A DNA stretch of 64,000 nt from Rhizobium sp. CB3090. Its GTDB lineage: Bacteria; Pseudomonadota; Alphaproteobacteria; Rhizobiales; Rhizobiaceae. The stretch is taken from positions 2,170,001-2,234,000 of the forward strand of contig NZ_CP121662.1 in the NCBI RefSeq assembly GCF_029714285.1. The letters are read 5' to 3'. Positions 34,563 to 44,219 of the stretch are shown here, piece by piece; position 1 is the stretch's first letter, and every line of letters begins with the position of its first letter. The translations under genes were made by a program, and so were the position numbers. The notes under the pieces are model-generated. The model searched no databases, was not told the origin of the DNA, and saw only the letters and a program-made list of their open reading frames with translations.

Positions 34563-34585
34563 ACCCGCCATTACGACGAAATCGC

Positions 34586-36814
34586 TCAGAACTTCTGCGT
34601 CAGCGTCAGCTTGAAGGTCCGGCCTGGCTCCGAATAGAATTCGTGCGGTTGCGTCAGGCTGGTCGAGGCGACGTTGAGTGCGTCGTAATAGGTCTTGTTG
34701 AAGATGTTGTAGACCCCTGCCCGCAGCGTCAGGCCTTTCACCTGCTCCGGCTCCCACCATCCCGTCAGGTCGAAGATGCCGTAACCTGGCGTGCGGAAGC
34801 TGTCGCCATCCTTCTTCGGCTCGCTTGTCGTCGTGATGAAGGTCAGGTCGGTTCCCCATATCTCGGTGGCATAGCCGACAGTGAAGGCCGCCTTGGCCGG
34901 AGCGACGGAGTCGAGCCATTCGCCGGTATCGGAGTCCTTGCCATTGGCATAAGCAAGCGCGCCCTTGATGTGAATGCCGTTGTCGAACTTCTTGTGCGCA
35001 TTGACCTCGACGCCGAAGATGCGGACGTTGTCGCGATTGAAGTATTTTGTGATCCCCAACGGGTAAGTGCGCGTCGGATCGACGGAAGTCTCGCTATCGA
35101 TGAAGTTCTTATACTTGTTGTAGAAGCCGCCGATATGGCCGCCGAAATCATCATCGCCGAGGTTCGCGCCGATTTCGACGCCATTGCTGGTCTCCGGCTT
35201 CAGATCGGGATTGCCGTAGCTGACATAGCCGCCGGGCACGCCGTAGTTCAGGTAGAGTTCGCTGACATTCGGTGCGCGGAAGCCCATTGCCCACTGCGCA
35301 TAAAACTCGACATTATCCTGCGGCTGGAACGCCGCACGCAGCTTCGGCGAGAAACGGGTATCGGACTGTCCGGGCGGCAGGCCGGCATAGTTGGCGCTGT
35401 CGCGATAGGCGTCGGTATTCTTTGGCGAATAATCGTACCAGTCGAAGCGCAGGCCTGGCGTCAGCGAGAAGCCGCTGGAGCCGATTTCGATCTTGTCGTC
35501 GATGAAGGCGCCGACGCGTTTGCCGTCGACATCGGGCATGTCAGACTGGTTGGTATGCAGGAATGCGCAGGAAGCGGCCCAGCGGGGAAGGTTGCAACTG
35601 TCGCCGCCGGCCGAATATTGATGCGTCTTGGTGAAGGCGACGTCGAGGCCGAAGGTGACGTTGTGATGCAGGCTGCCGGTATCGAAGGACTTCGAGGCAT
35701 TGCCGTTGAAGCCGATGCTGCGATCCTCGACCTCGTTGCGGCGCCAATAATCGCCGATGACGGAGGTATAACGATAACCCTCGGCGCCGTTCTCGCGCAT
35801 CAGGTTCTGCCAGTAAAAGACGGCATTGGCGGTGTCGACCAACGAGTCGGCGCTGTCAGCCTCGTATTTATAGTCGAGCGAAACGCGGTTGCGCTCGATA
35901 TTGTCGGTCGTATCGTAGTTGCCGGGCCGGAAGTTTCCTGTCGGGCTCTGCAGATGCATGGCATCGATATCTGTATCTTTATTGTAGTGTTCGGCCGTAA
36001 TGCCAAAAGTTCCGACATCGGTATATTGGCGGATCTTGAAGAGGCCATTGCGCTGGTTGTAGTCGGCCGGATCGGCCTCGGTGCGCTTGGTGGAGTAGCC
36101 GCCGACATCGCCGTTATTTTCCAACTCATGACCATGCGTGTATCCGCCCTCGAAAAGAATAGCGGTATTGTCGATGCGCTTGGCAACCCCGGCCGAGCCG
36201 CCGACGCTGCGATCATCGCCATTATAGCCAAGTTTGAAGACGCCGCCCCAGGTCGAACCAGGCGCGATCAGATCTTCCGGCTCCAGCGTGCGCAGCACAA
36301 AAGCGCCGCCAAGAGCGCCGGAACCAGCGCGGCTGGAATCGGAGCCGCGCACGACGTCGACCGTCGAAAGTGTGTTGAAGTCGAAGCTATTAACGCCGCC
36401 GTCCGCAGCGCGAGCGCCGTCCAGCAGAAACGGGACCTCGATGCCGTCGATCGTCGTCAGCACGCGGTCGTCTTCGAGGCCGCGAATATTGATGCTGCCG
36501 CTGGTGCGGTCGAAGCCAACGCCGACTTCCGTGCTGCGACCAAGGTCCTCGATACGGCTGATCTGATTGTCATCGATCTCCTTGGCCGTCGTCTCGCTGG
36601 TCGTCGGCGAGTCAGCAAGCACATCTTTCGATGCTTTGCCCTTGACCACGATCGGCTTCAGATCCGTTGCGCGGTCGCTCTTCGCCGCCGCTCCATCTGC
36701 AGCCGCATCACTTTGATTTGCCGTCTGCGCATAAGAGGCAGTGCCGAGCCCGAGGGCCAGAAACGCCGTGCACGCCAAGGGAACCGAGCGGGATCGCCGG
36801 ACAACCATAACCAT
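34586..36814 (-). CDS. TonB-dependent heme/hemoglobin-type outer membrane receptor
   Basis: A 742-residue outer membrane receptor of the heme/hemoglobin group. A signal peptide (about 1-29, ending SYAQ) is followed by the plug domain (residues about 50-200, with ISRIEDLGRSTEVGVGFDRTSGSINIRGL) and a 22-strand barrel ending in the aromatic residue Phe (LTLTQKF). It would bring heme iron across the outer membrane using TonB. An IRO box sits about 125 bases upstream. Barrel strands such as FRAPNVSELYLNYG (the FRAP/NPNL-type block) support the heme-receptor group. The gene is monocistronic, with its own terminator. Confidence 0.88.
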   Translation of the reverse strand: MVMVVRRSRSVPLACTAFLALGLGTASYAQTANQSDAAADGAAAKSDRATDLKPIVVKGKASKDVLADSPTTSETTAKEIDDNQISRIEDLGRSTEVGVGFDRTSGSINIRGLEDDRVLTTIDGIEVPFLLDGARAADGGVNSFDFNTLSTVDVVRGSDSSRAGSGALGGAFVLRTLEPEDLIAPGSTWGGVFKLGYNGDDRSVGGSAGVAKRIDNTAILFEGGYTHGHELENNGDVGGYSTKRTEADPADYNQRNGLFKIRQYTDVGTFGITAEHYNKDTDIDAMHLQSPTGNFRPGNYDTTDNIERNRVSLDYKYEADSADSLVDTANAVFYWQNLMRENGAEGYRYTSVIGDYWRRNEVEDRSIGFNGNASKSFDTGSLHHNVTFGLDVAFTKTHQYSAGGDSCNLPRWAASCAFLHTNQSDMPDVDGKRVGAFIDDKIEIGSSGFSLTPGLRFDWYDYSPKNTDAYRDSANYAGLPPGQSDTRFSPKLRAAFQPQDNVEFYAQWAMGFRAPNVSELYLNYGVPGGYVSYGNPDLKPETSNGVEIGANLGDDDFGGHIGGFYNKYKNFIDSETSVDPTRTYPLGITKYFNRDNVRIFGVEVNAHKKFDNGIHIKGALAYANGKDSDTGEWLDSVAPAKAAFTVGYATEIWGTDLTFITTTSEPKKDGDSFRTPGYGIFDLTGWWEPEQVKGLTLRAGVYNIFNKTYYDALNVASTSLTQPHEFYSEPGRTFKLTLTQKF

Positions 36815-36939
36815 TCCTTTCGAATTGCTTCACCGGGCTGGCTGGTTGGTGCCTTCTGATGCACGCAAGGGGCTGGCTGGGTTCTTTTCGTTGAACGAAG
36901 CGGAGCAATTTCCGCCTTCTTTCTGCCGCATAAAAAACA

Positions 36940-36954
36940 TGACTATTATTGTCA
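36940..36954. promoter_or_regulatory. IRO box (RirA-type iron-responsive operator)
   Basis: TGA-CTATTATTG-TCA matches the TGA-N9-TCA consensus exactly. On the minus strand it contains the TTGACA of a -35 box for the heme receptor, so RirA binding would block transcription when iron is ample. The 261-base gap (36815-37075) is AT-rich here. Confidence 0.75.
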
Positions 36955-37075
36955 ATATATCCACCTGATATAATCATGAATAAAATTATCATGTTTAAAA
37001 GCAGACCGATAAAGTTGCTGAATTGCAACGAAATCGCTGCATCGAGCGTTCTCCCGGCGTTGCCATTAGAAATGG

Positions 37076-37963
37076 GTGAAATACTTGATGCTGCTCCGGA
37101 TCATCTCCGTCACGACCGCCGTCGCCATGCTGACGGCAGCCTCCCTCCCCGAAACCGGCCCGACTCCACAGCCCAAGCCGGATAGCGAACAAACCCAATC
37201 GCCTACTGAGCCGCCGATACCGCCACAAAAACCAGAGAAATCCGAGACCGGTCCGCTGCCACAAACCAAGCCGAATAGCGGACAAGCCGAAGAACCCAGT
37301 GGGGCGCCGATACCCGCACAAAAACCCGAGACTTCCGAGACCGAACCGACTGAGGGGGAAATGCAGGGGCCGCCCAAACCGCCGCCGACAGTCGCGGCAG
37401 AGTCGGACGAAGAGCATCAAGCCTGTCTCAAAGAGTTGAGCGCCATGGGTGCGGTATTCAAGGACATTCCCCGCATCGACGACGGCAACGGCTGCGGCAT
37501 CGACAAGCCGATTGCGCTCTCTGAACCGCTGCCTGACATCAAGTTGAAACCGGAAGGCACGATGCGCTGTGAGGCCGCCTTGGCGCTTGCCCACTGGATG
37601 AAGGAGAGCGTGATCCCCGCCGCAGCAACCGCGCTGAAGGAAAACGGCCGGATTACCGCGCTCAACCAGGCCTCGACCTATATCTGCCGCCTACGCAACA
37701 ACGCCGCCGCGGGCAAGATCTCGGAACATGCCCGCGGCAACGCTATAGACATCGCCAGCTTCACCTTCGAAAATGGCAAGACCGTCGATATCGAACCGCG
37801 GCAGGAAGACCCGACGCTAACGGGCGCATTCCAGCGCAGCGCCAGCGCCTCCGCCTGCCTCTATTTCACAACCGTCCTTGACCCGAACAGCGACGCCGCA
37901 CACGAGACGCATTTCCATCTGGATGTAGTGAAGAGGAACGGCGAGTTCAGATATTGCCACTGA
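37076..37963 (+). CDS. extensin-like C-terminal domain protein
   Basis: A 295-residue exported protein. A signal peptide (about 5-24) is followed by a low-complexity Pro/Glu/Lys region with imperfect repeats (KPETSETEP-like, to about residue 105), then an extensin-like C-terminal domain from about residue 118 (CLKELSAMGAVFKDIPRIDDGNGCGIDKP) with conserved Cys and the AHETHFHLDV zinc-type block near the end, as in peptidoglycan amidase/peptidase relatives. The start is a GTG at 37076 or ATG at 37088; both leave the signal peptide. It is probably a periplasmic cell-wall enzyme. Confidence 0.82.
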   Translation: MKYLMLLRIISVTTAVAMLTAASLPETGPTPQPKPDSEQTQSPTEPPIPPQKPEKSETGPLPQTKPNSGQAEEPSGAPIPAQKPETSETEPTEGEMQGPPKPPPTVAAESDEEHQACLKELSAMGAVFKDIPRIDDGNGCGIDKPIALSEPLPDIKLKPEGTMRCEAALALAHWMKESVIPAAATALKENGRITALNQASTYICRLRNNAAAGKISEHARGNAIDIASFTFENGKTVDIEPRQEDPTLTGAFQRSASASACLYFTTVLDPNSDAAHETHFHLDVVKRNGEFRYCH

Positions 37964-38085
37964 ACCTTCAATGCTTATCGGTTATCGAGGATAAAAAATC
38001 CCTCTCTTTCAAAGGATTATGATTCTTGCTTGAATCAGATCACAAGACCTCTAGACTCGCCAGTGAGTGATGGATCAGGATTCTC

Positions 38086-38343
38086 ATGACGGTATTTAGC
38101 TTTCAGATGCAAGAATCTACGGTATCGCGCTTGGACCGGCTGGCCAAACGACGCCAACTATCGTCCGCAGAAATGGCAACTCAGGCTATCGAAGAATTCT
38201 TGGAACGCGAAGAGTGGCAACTCGCCGAAATCGAAGCCGCCATCGCCGAAGCTGATCGCGGAGATTTTGCAAGCGAGGAAGAAGTTGCAGCCGTATTGTC
38301 CAAATATGCGGGTTCCCGGTCCTGCACCGGAATCAGAACTTAA
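38086..38343 (+). CDS. CopG-type ribbon-helix-helix antitoxin, no toxin found
   Basis: An 85-residue protein with a ribbon-helix-helix N-terminus ([36 protein letters not shown]) and an acidic tail, the layout of ParD/CopG antitoxins. No toxin gene follows: the stop codon overlaps the end of the convergent fhs gene by 4 bases. The last residues (SRSCTGIRT) are unlike the usual antitoxin tail and may be a frameshift remnant of an antitoxin-toxin junction. It may be a solitary antitoxin or regulator. Confidence 0.7.
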   Translation: MTVFSFQMQESTVSRLDRLAKRRQLSSAEMATQAIEEFLEREEWQLAEIEAAIAEADRGDFASEEEVAAVLSKYAGSRSCTGIRT

Positions 38344-40019
38344 AATAATCCCTCGATATATCCCTGTTCATTGAGGAAAATCCGTTCTGCCGCCGGGGAT
38401 TTCGGCAGGCCTGGCATGGTCATGATCTCGCCAGTGATGACGACGACGAAGCCGGCGCCGGCCGAGAGGCGCACTTCGCGGACAGGCACGATATGACCCT
38501 CCGGCGCGCCGCGGACGTTCGGGTCGGTCGAAAAGGAATATTGCGTCTTCGCCATGCAGACCGGCAAATGGCCGTAACCCTGATCCTCCCAGGAGCGTAG
38601 CTGGTCGCGCACGGCCTTGTCGGCGGTCACCTCGCCGGCATGGTAGATCTTTGAAGCGACGATCTCGATCTTTTCAAGCAGGGAGAGATTATCGGGATAA
38701 AGCGGCTGGAATCTCGCCTGGCCGGATTCGGCAAGCTCGACCACCTTGTAGGCAAGCTCTTCGATCCCCGCCGATCCCTCGGCCCAATGACGACAAAGGA
38801 TCGCCTCGGCGCCGAGCCGCGCCACGTAATTCTTCAGCGCCTCGACTTCCGCATCCGTATCCGAAATGAAGTGATTGATGGCAACGACGACCGGCACGCC
38901 GAATTTCCGGACATTGGCGACGTGCCGGCCAAGATTGGCACAGCCCTTCACCAGAGCTCCGACGTTCTCCTGGCCGAGATCTTCCCTCTTGGCGCCGCCA
39001 TTCATCTTCAATGCCCGCACCGTCGCGACGATAACGGCAGCATCCGGTGAAAGACCCGCCTTGCGGCACTTGATATCGAAGAATTTTTCCGCGCCAAGAT
39101 CGGCGCCGAAGCCCGCTTCGGTCACGACATAATCGCCAAGTTTCAGCGCCGTGCGCGTGGCGATCACCGAATTGCAGCCATGGGCGATGTTGGCGAAGGG
39201 GCCGCCATGCACCAGAGCCGGATTGTTTTCCAGCGTCTGTACCAGGTTCGGCTGCATCGCGTCCTTGAGCAGCACCGCCATTGCCCCATCCGCCTTCAGA
39301 TCGCGGGCATAGACCGGCGTGCGGTCGCGGCGATAACCGATGATGATGCTGCCGAGCCGCTTTTCCAGGTCCTTGAGATCGGCAGCCAAGCAGAGGATGG
39401 CCATGACCTCGGAGGCAACGGTGATGTCGAAACCGCCCTCGCGCGGAAAGCCGTTGGCCACGCCGCCGAGAGAGGTGACGATATCGCGCAATGCCCGGTC
39501 GTTCATGTCCATGGCGCGGCGCCAGGTGATACGACGAACATCGATATTCTGTTCGTTGCCCCAATAGATATGATTGTCGATCAGCGCCGCCAAAAGATTG
39601 TGCGCCGCAGTGACGGCATGGAAATCGCCGGTGAAATGCAGGTTGATGTCTTCCATGGGGATGACCTGCGCATAACCGCCGCCCGCCGCCCCGCCCTTCA
39701 CGCCGAAGCAAGGTCCGAGCGAAGCCTCACGCACACAGACGATCGCCTTTTTGCCGATGCGGTTCAGCCCGTCACCGAGGCCAACGGTCGTCGTCGTCTT
39801 CCCCTCACCGGCCGGCGTCGGATTGATGGCGGTGACGAGGATCAGCTTGCCGTCCTTATTGCCTGCTTTCGAAGCGATGAACTTCGCCCCTATCTTCGCC
39901 TTGTCATGTCCGTAAGGCGCAAGGTCTTCAGCAGGAATGCCGAGCTTGGCGCCGATTTCCGCGATCGGCAATTTCTTCGCGGCACGCGCGATTTCTATAT
40001 CGGATTTTACCGCTGTCAT
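38340..40019 (-). CDS. fhs: formate-tetrahydrofolate ligase
   Basis: A 559-residue ligase that makes 10-formyl-tetrahydrofolate from formate, ATP and tetrahydrofolate. The P-loop [20 protein letters not shown] is clear at about residues 60-79. The length matches the family from the start at 40019 ([10 protein letters not shown]); an in-frame ATG at 40073 lengthens it by 18 residues without family support. It provides one-carbon units for purine, Met and fMet synthesis. The gene is single, with the CopG gene convergent and overlapping by 4 bases. Confidence 0.95.
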   Translation of the reverse strand: MTAVKSDIEIARAAKKLPIAEIGAKLGIPAEDLAPYGHDKAKIGAKFIASKAGNKDGKLILVTAINPTPAGEGKTTTTVGLGDGLNRIGKKAIVCVREASLGPCFGVKGGAAGGGYAQVIPMEDINLHFTGDFHAVTAAHNLLAALIDNHIYWGNEQNIDVRRITWRRAMDMNDRALRDIVTSLGGVANGFPREGGFDITVASEVMAILCLAADLKDLEKRLGSIIIGYRRDRTPVYARDLKADGAMAVLLKDAMQPNLVQTLENNPALVHGGPFANIAHGCNSVIATRTALKLGDYVVTEAGFGADLGAEKFFDIKCRKAGLSPDAAVIVATVRALKMNGGAKREDLGQENVGALVKGCANLGRHVANVRKFGVPVVVAINHFISDTDAEVEALKNYVARLGAEAILCRHWAEGSAGIEELAYKVVELAESGQARFQPLYPDNLSLLEKIEIVASKIYHAGEVTADKAVRDQLRSWEDQGYGHLPVCMAKTQYSFSTDPNVRGAPEGHIVPVREVRLSAGAGFVVVITGEIMTMPGLPKSPAAERIFLNEQGYIEGLF

Positions 40020-40195
40020 CGAACCTGTTCCCGCCCTGAACATGGAGGCATGCACACTGCCGGGATAGCCCAATAAATATCCGCTGTGAATAGCTGCAGA
40101 TTGCGGTCCTTCCTGAAACCATGCTGCCTTGCAGCAAAGCTCAGACGACCCTATTTTCCCGGGCGAACTGCAGGACGAACGGAAAAGGATAAGGC

Positions 40196-40705
40196 ATGAA
40201 GTCCCTGGAACTACTGGTCGAGCGCATCATCCTCTCCAGCCGTTGGATTCTGGTGGTCTTCTATCTCGGTCTTGCGGCCGCCCTTGCGATCTATGCCGTC
40301 TCGTTCGGCTACAAGTTCCTGAAGGTCGCCGCCGGCGTCTTTGATTATGACGAGGCGGACATGATCCTCGCCATTCTCGGCCTTATCGATGCCGCACTGG
40401 TGGCCAGCCTCATCGTCATGGTGATGATTTCCGGCTATGAAAATTTCGTCAGCCGCTTCGACGAGGCAGACGACGAAGTCTCCTTCCTCGGCAAGCTCGA
40501 TTCCGGCAGCCTCAAGATCAAGGTTGCTTCTTCCATCGTCGCCATTTCGTCGATCCACCTGCTGCAGATCTTTCTCAACGCCACCCAATACGAGAACGGC
40601 AAGCTGATGTGGCTCACCATCATGCATCTCGCCTTCGTCGTCTCGGCGCTTCTGCTCGGCTATCTGGAAAAGATCATGGCGAAGGCCAAAGCCAAGGACG
40701 CCTAA
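40196..40705 (+). CDS. YqhA/UPF0114 family membrane protein
   Basis: A 169-residue inner membrane protein with about four transmembrane helices (residues about 18-36, 60-83, 100-120, 138-158). Family blocks are [18 protein letters not shown] at the N-terminus and [19 protein letters not shown] at about 103-121. UPF0114/YqhA function is unknown. The start at 40196 follows AAAAGGATAAGGC, a good site. It is head to head with fhs and ends near a convergent gene. Confidence 0.88.
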   Translation: MKSLELLVERIILSSRWILVVFYLGLAAALAIYAVSFGYKFLKVAAGVFDYDEADMILAILGLIDAALVASLIVMVMISGYENFVSRFDEADDEVSFLGKLDSGSLKIKVASSIVAISSIHLLQIFLNATQYENGKLMWLTIMHLAFVVSALLLGYLEKIMAKAKAKDA

Positions 40706-40717
40706 CCGAAAGCGTCG

Positions 40718-41665
40718 TTATTCGCCGACAGCCACTGGCGCCGCCGAGGGAGGCGTCGGTGCGGCGCACTTCGCAATCGATTGGTTGCTCTTGCAATCCC
40801 TGGCGGCAACAAGCTGATCGGCAGCGGCGAGCTCGGTTGTCAACCGCAGCTTCAGCGCATCCATCTGCGCGATGAGATGGATCGATGTTGGCGCAGTGCC
40901 CAGCATCAGACCGACAAGCGATTTGTCGATGCCCATCTCCTTGAGGAAATCGACGAGTCGCGCCGTCTGTCGCTTGTCGAGCTTGGTCGTATCGTGCTTA
41001 CCGACGAATTTACGCCCCACCTCCCGTTTGGAGAGGATCTTTCGCTTGCCGTTCACCATTTCGTATTCGGTGCGGTATTGGACGCGCACCTCGCTGTAGG
41101 TCGTGGTGATCTGATGTACGCCAAGAAGTGCGAAGGGGCTGGAGACGCGCTCGACGCCACCGGCAAAAAATAGCGGGCAGGCGGAAAAGCAGATGGCACC
41201 GAGAGAAAACGTCTCGCCCTTGATGGAGCCGTCCTTTGCGCGGGCAGCCGAGCAGATCGGCTCGGCATAGGGGCAATCGCGCGAGCGCGTCCTACCGACG
41301 GCGATCGCGAGTTTCTGCTTGCGGATGGCATAGGCCATCTCCATGGCCGCCCGGACATCGCCGCCTGGCGAGCTGACGATGATCGGCAATTTCCTGCCGC
41401 CGAGACGTTTCAGCAACCTTTGCAGCTTCTTCGGCGAATCCGCCATGATCTGCCCTTCGGCGGAGATCCAGTCGGGGCAATTATTGTCGGCGCGGCACCA
41501 GGCCATGTCACCATGCACCACAATGAAATCCATGGACTGACCGGCGGCAGCGCCGGACGCCTCAGCGGAGCTGAAGGAAAGCAACAGAAGAAAAACGGTT
41601 GCCAGGAACCACAAGGTCCTTTGGCAACACCGAGCGAGACGCTGCGGGAACAAACGGAAGGTCAT
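40718..41665 (-). CDS. COG3904-like exported protein with a ClpP-like Ser site
   Basis: A 315-residue protein with a signal peptide or anchor near the N-terminus (LWFLATVFLLLLSFSSAEA at about 16-34). The central region holds a ClpP/crotonase-type fold: PIIVSSPGGDVRAAMEMAYAIR at about 91-112 and LGAICFSACPLFFAGGV at about 154-170, where the Ser of FSAC is in the place of the catalytic Ser of ClpP. Several Cys residues suggest disulfides in the periplasm. No catalysis has been shown. The start at 41665 (MTFRLFPQR) follows AGG; an ATG at 41764 lies further upstream. Confidence 0.65.
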   Translation of the reverse strand: MTFRLFPQRLARCCQRTLWFLATVFLLLLSFSSAEASGAAAGQSMDFIVVHGDMAWCRADNNCPDWISAEGQIMADSPKKLQRLLKRLGGRKLPIIVSSPGGDVRAAMEMAYAIRKQKLAIAVGRTRSRDCPYAEPICSAARAKDGSIKGETFSLGAICFSACPLFFAGGVERVSSPFALLGVHQITTTYSEVRVQYRTEYEMVNGKRKILSKREVGRKFVGKHDTTKLDKRQTARLVDFLKEMGIDKSLVGLMLGTAPTSIHLIAQMDALKLRLTTELAAADQLVAARDCKSNQSIAKCAAPTPPSAAPVAVGE

Positions 41666-41980
41666 GTAATAGAAGCCTGGAAGCAATTGCCGTGAAAGAC
41701 CGATAGCAATCGCTTTTGACCTTCGCAAGGCAGGCCTCGACAGTCGTCTGTCAGCGGTTACCAACGGCGATCAGGCTGGCATTTCCGCCGGCGATTGCTA
41801 GGTGTCCACAGGCTCCACGCACCTCCCACAATGGAGAAGTCAAAGAAGTAATATTTTTGCCGCAAAAGCCACCTTTCGGAAAAGTATTACAAATCAGAAC
41901 TTTACCATATTAAGACATATGAAAATGGAATTATTTCTAATTGGTGTCGCAAATTTGTCTCTAGCATTCGCCCGGAAATC

Positions 41981-41995
41981 CGGTATTTGATACCG
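41981..41995. repeat. short palindrome before the LuxR-type gene
   Basis: CGGTAT-TTG-ATACCG, a perfect 6-bp inverted repeat 10 bases before the ATG at 42006. It could be an operator for autoregulation. The rest of the 340-base gap 41666-42005 is AT-rich towards the regulator and shows no gene that I can support. Confidence 0.45.
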
Positions 41996-42005
41996 ATAAC
42001 ACGCT

Positions 42006-42749
42006 ATGGGCGCTTACATCCAAATGTCCTATATCATCACCGCCGAGAGACAATTATTGCTTTCCGCCGAGCTGGCCGCAGCCCGCACACAGGCGGCTTT
42101 TGGGCAGGCTTTGGAGCGTGCGAGTTCCGCTTTCGGCTTCAGCCATGTAGCGCTGATGAATGCTCCGGTTTCCGAAGATTCCATGCTGACGCCGCTGGTC
42201 ATCGAAGGCTCGCTGACGCCGCAATTCCTGCGTGAATTCGATCGCAATCAGTTGCTCCGCCAATGCTCGATGTTGATGCGTGTGCGGGACTCGGTCATGC
42301 CGCTTCCGTGGCATCTGCTGGAAAAAGGCGCCGACGTCGACATGTCGCGCGAGCTGCGCTCGCTCTTCTCCAACCACAGTTGCACGATGGGCGTCGTCAT
42401 TCCCATCAATTCCTCTGACGGACAACGTCTCGTCTTCTGGTTCATGGGCAGTCGCAGCAGCCTTGGGCAAAGCGAGCTCAACGAGCTCACCATGATCATG
42501 CTGCAGGGGCTCGACGCCTACAACTGCATCAAGCGCAGTGACAGTTCCGTGCCGCATATGCTCTCCACCAGAGAGCTGGAAGTGGTTCGCTGGACGGCGC
42601 AGGGAAAAACTTCGGTCGAAATCGGCCAGATTCTTTCCCTCTCCGACCACACGGTCAACGCCTATATGACCAACGCGATCAGGAAACTCGATTGCGTCAA
42701 TCGCACCCAGTTGGTCGCCAAGGCCATCCGTTTGAAACTGATCAGCTAG
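42006..42749 (+). CDS. LuxR-family regulator (solo)
   Basis: A 247-residue LuxR-type protein. The N-terminal domain (about 15-165) resembles autoinducer-binding domains in length but I cannot place the conserved Trp/Tyr/Asp of AHL receptors. The C-terminal GerE helix-turn-helix is at about 182-240 (LSTRELEVVRWTAQGKTSVEIGQILSLSDHTVNAYMTNAIRKL). It could be a VisN/VisR- or ExpR-like solo regulator. There is no luxI-type synthase in the window. The start at 42006 is weak; ATG at 42024 is an alternative. A RIME-like repeat begins within its stop codon. Confidence 0.83.
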   Translation: MGAYIQMSYIITAERQLLLSAELAAARTQAAFGQALERASSAFGFSHVALMNAPVSEDSMLTPLVIEGSLTPQFLREFDRNQLLRQCSMLMRVRDSVMPLPWHLLEKGADVDMSRELRSLFSNHSCTMGVVIPINSSDGQRLVFWFMGSRSSLGQSELNELTMIMLQGLDAYNCIKRSDSSVPHMLSTRELEVVRWTAQGKTSVEIGQILSLSDHTVNAYMTNAIRKLDCVNRTQLVAKAIRLKLIS

Positions 42750-42850
42750 AGCGCTTCCAGGAAAAGTGCGAAGTGCGGTTTTCCGTCCGGAATGCGCAGA
42801 AACAAAGGGATAAAGCGGGAAAGCGATACCGTGAAGCGCTTTCCCGCTCC
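42748..42850. repeat. RIME-like palindromic element, copy 2
   Basis: A 103-base element, the reverse complement of the one after bluB, with only about 15 differences. It also begins in the stop codon of the gene before it (TAGAGC). The two palindromes meet around CAGAAACAAAGGG. Confidence 0.85.
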
Positions 42851-42889
42851 AATCGTTTCAGCAAATTCCCCTGACGACTGCCTTGCTCT

Positions 42890-44029
42890 TTAACGGCCGC
42901 CGAGAACGGTGCGCATTTCGACCAGATTAGAGCGCACACGCAGGATGTAGAATCCCATCGTCGCGAGATGGCTCGGCATGATCCAGCCGTCCTCCCGCCC
43001 GTTGGAAATGATGGCGGGCTGGATACGCAAGGCGGCCTGTAACTGTTTCATGGTGCCCGTCCAGAGCGTACCGAGATTGCGCTCGGCGATGACTTGCTGA
43101 AAATCGGCGCCAACGGCGCTCAAGATACCGTAGTAGCCGTAGAGCTGACCATAGGCGAACCAGAAGCGGTCGTCGGCGCGCATGTCGAACCAGCCGTAAT
43201 TGTGGTTCTCCGACCGCTCCGCCAGAATGTCCGACGTGCTGCCGAGATCGTTGGCAACACGATCGATGAATTGCAGGAGATTGTCGGCGCGGCTGTCGAA
43301 AACGGCATTGCAGGCGCCGAGATCGGTATTGAACTTGCGCAGGCTGTTGATTGCAGCGCGATAATAGCTCGGCGTCGGCGTCTTCGGGCCAAAGGGGCGC
43401 AGGCCGAAATACCAGCTCGTTTCATCGAATTGCAGATTGCCACGGGCGCTCTGCAGGTCGCCGTTGATACCGGAGGTGCCGCGTACGCGGCCGAGCGTAT
43501 CAACCAATTCTACCGACGTGCGCCGCACAGCCTGATTCACGCCGCGCTGAAAAGCCGCCTTGTTGTCGAGGAAAGGCGTGTCGTCCCAGCTCACGCCGAA
43601 GAACCCCAGCTTGAAAAGCAGCATCGAGGAGATCCAGGCATTCTGGTTGACGTTGAAATCGGTGAGGTCGGCGGTAACGTCGACGATCGCGGAGGTCTGG
43701 CAAGCCTTCGGCGCATTCGCGGCTGCCTGCTGTCCATTCACTGCCGGCAGCTCCTGCCCTGCCCCGACCTTGCGGTCTGAAAACTTGTAGACGTCTGGAT
43801 AATTGGCATCGAAGCCGCTCCAGACCTGTGTCTGCCAGATGAAATAGATGTAAAGCACCGCGACCAGCGCCACGAAAGCGGCAATCGGCAGCTTGATCAT
43901 CCAATTGCGCTGCCGGTACCAGCCGTGAGCGGCAAGGAAGGGCCAGAGGATCCAGACGACGAGAAGCCCCAGGCCGCGCGCAATGGCACTGCCGATCCGC
44001 TTGAAGAACGCAGTGATCGAATCAAGCAT
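42890..44029 (-). CDS. DUF2333 family membrane protein
   Basis: A 379-residue protein of the DUF2333 family, common in rhizobia. It has an N-terminal transmembrane segment (about 14-38 and 47-66, with WRQRNWMIKLP between), and the rest is extracytoplasmic. Family blocks include YPDVYKFSDRKVGAGQELP and NHNYGWFDMRADDRFWFAYGQLYGYYG near residue 270. The function is not known. The gene is single and lies beside a coiled-coil protein gene on the same strand. Confidence 0.85.
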   Translation of the reverse strand: MLDSITAFFKRIGSAIARGLGLLVVWILWPFLAAHGWYRQRNWMIKLPIAAFVALVAVLYIYFIWQTQVWSGFDANYPDVYKFSDRKVGAGQELPAVNGQQAAANAPKACQTSAIVDVTADLTDFNVNQNAWISSMLLFKLGFFGVSWDDTPFLDNKAAFQRGVNQAVRRTSVELVDTLGRVRGTSGINGDLQSARGNLQFDETSWYFGLRPFGPKTPTPSYYRAAINSLRKFNTDLGACNAVFDSRADNLLQFIDRVANDLGSTSDILAERSENHNYGWFDMRADDRFWFAYGQLYGYYGILSAVGADFQQVIAERNLGTLWTGTMKQLQAALRIQPAIISNGREDGWIMPSHLATMGFYILRVRSNLVEMRTVLGGR

Positions 44030-44219
44030 GAACCTCTCCTTTGCTGCGGCTGCGCGTCCGTCTGACTGGCAATGAACGCAGGACCCCTTGCGCCTCCCAC
44101 ATGAACCGAAAATCGCTGCGGATTTTCATGCATGCAGAGGCACGTCGCTATTCTCGCCCAAGCAAATATGTGTTCCCGAAGAAGACAGCAACCGGGTGTT
44201 GTCATTTTTCAATCAATGA

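Noticed and set aside
34643..36859. A 738-codon open frame opposite the TonB receptor
   Set aside because: Antisense echo; the receptor has a signal peptide, plug, barrel end and terminator in the correct frame.
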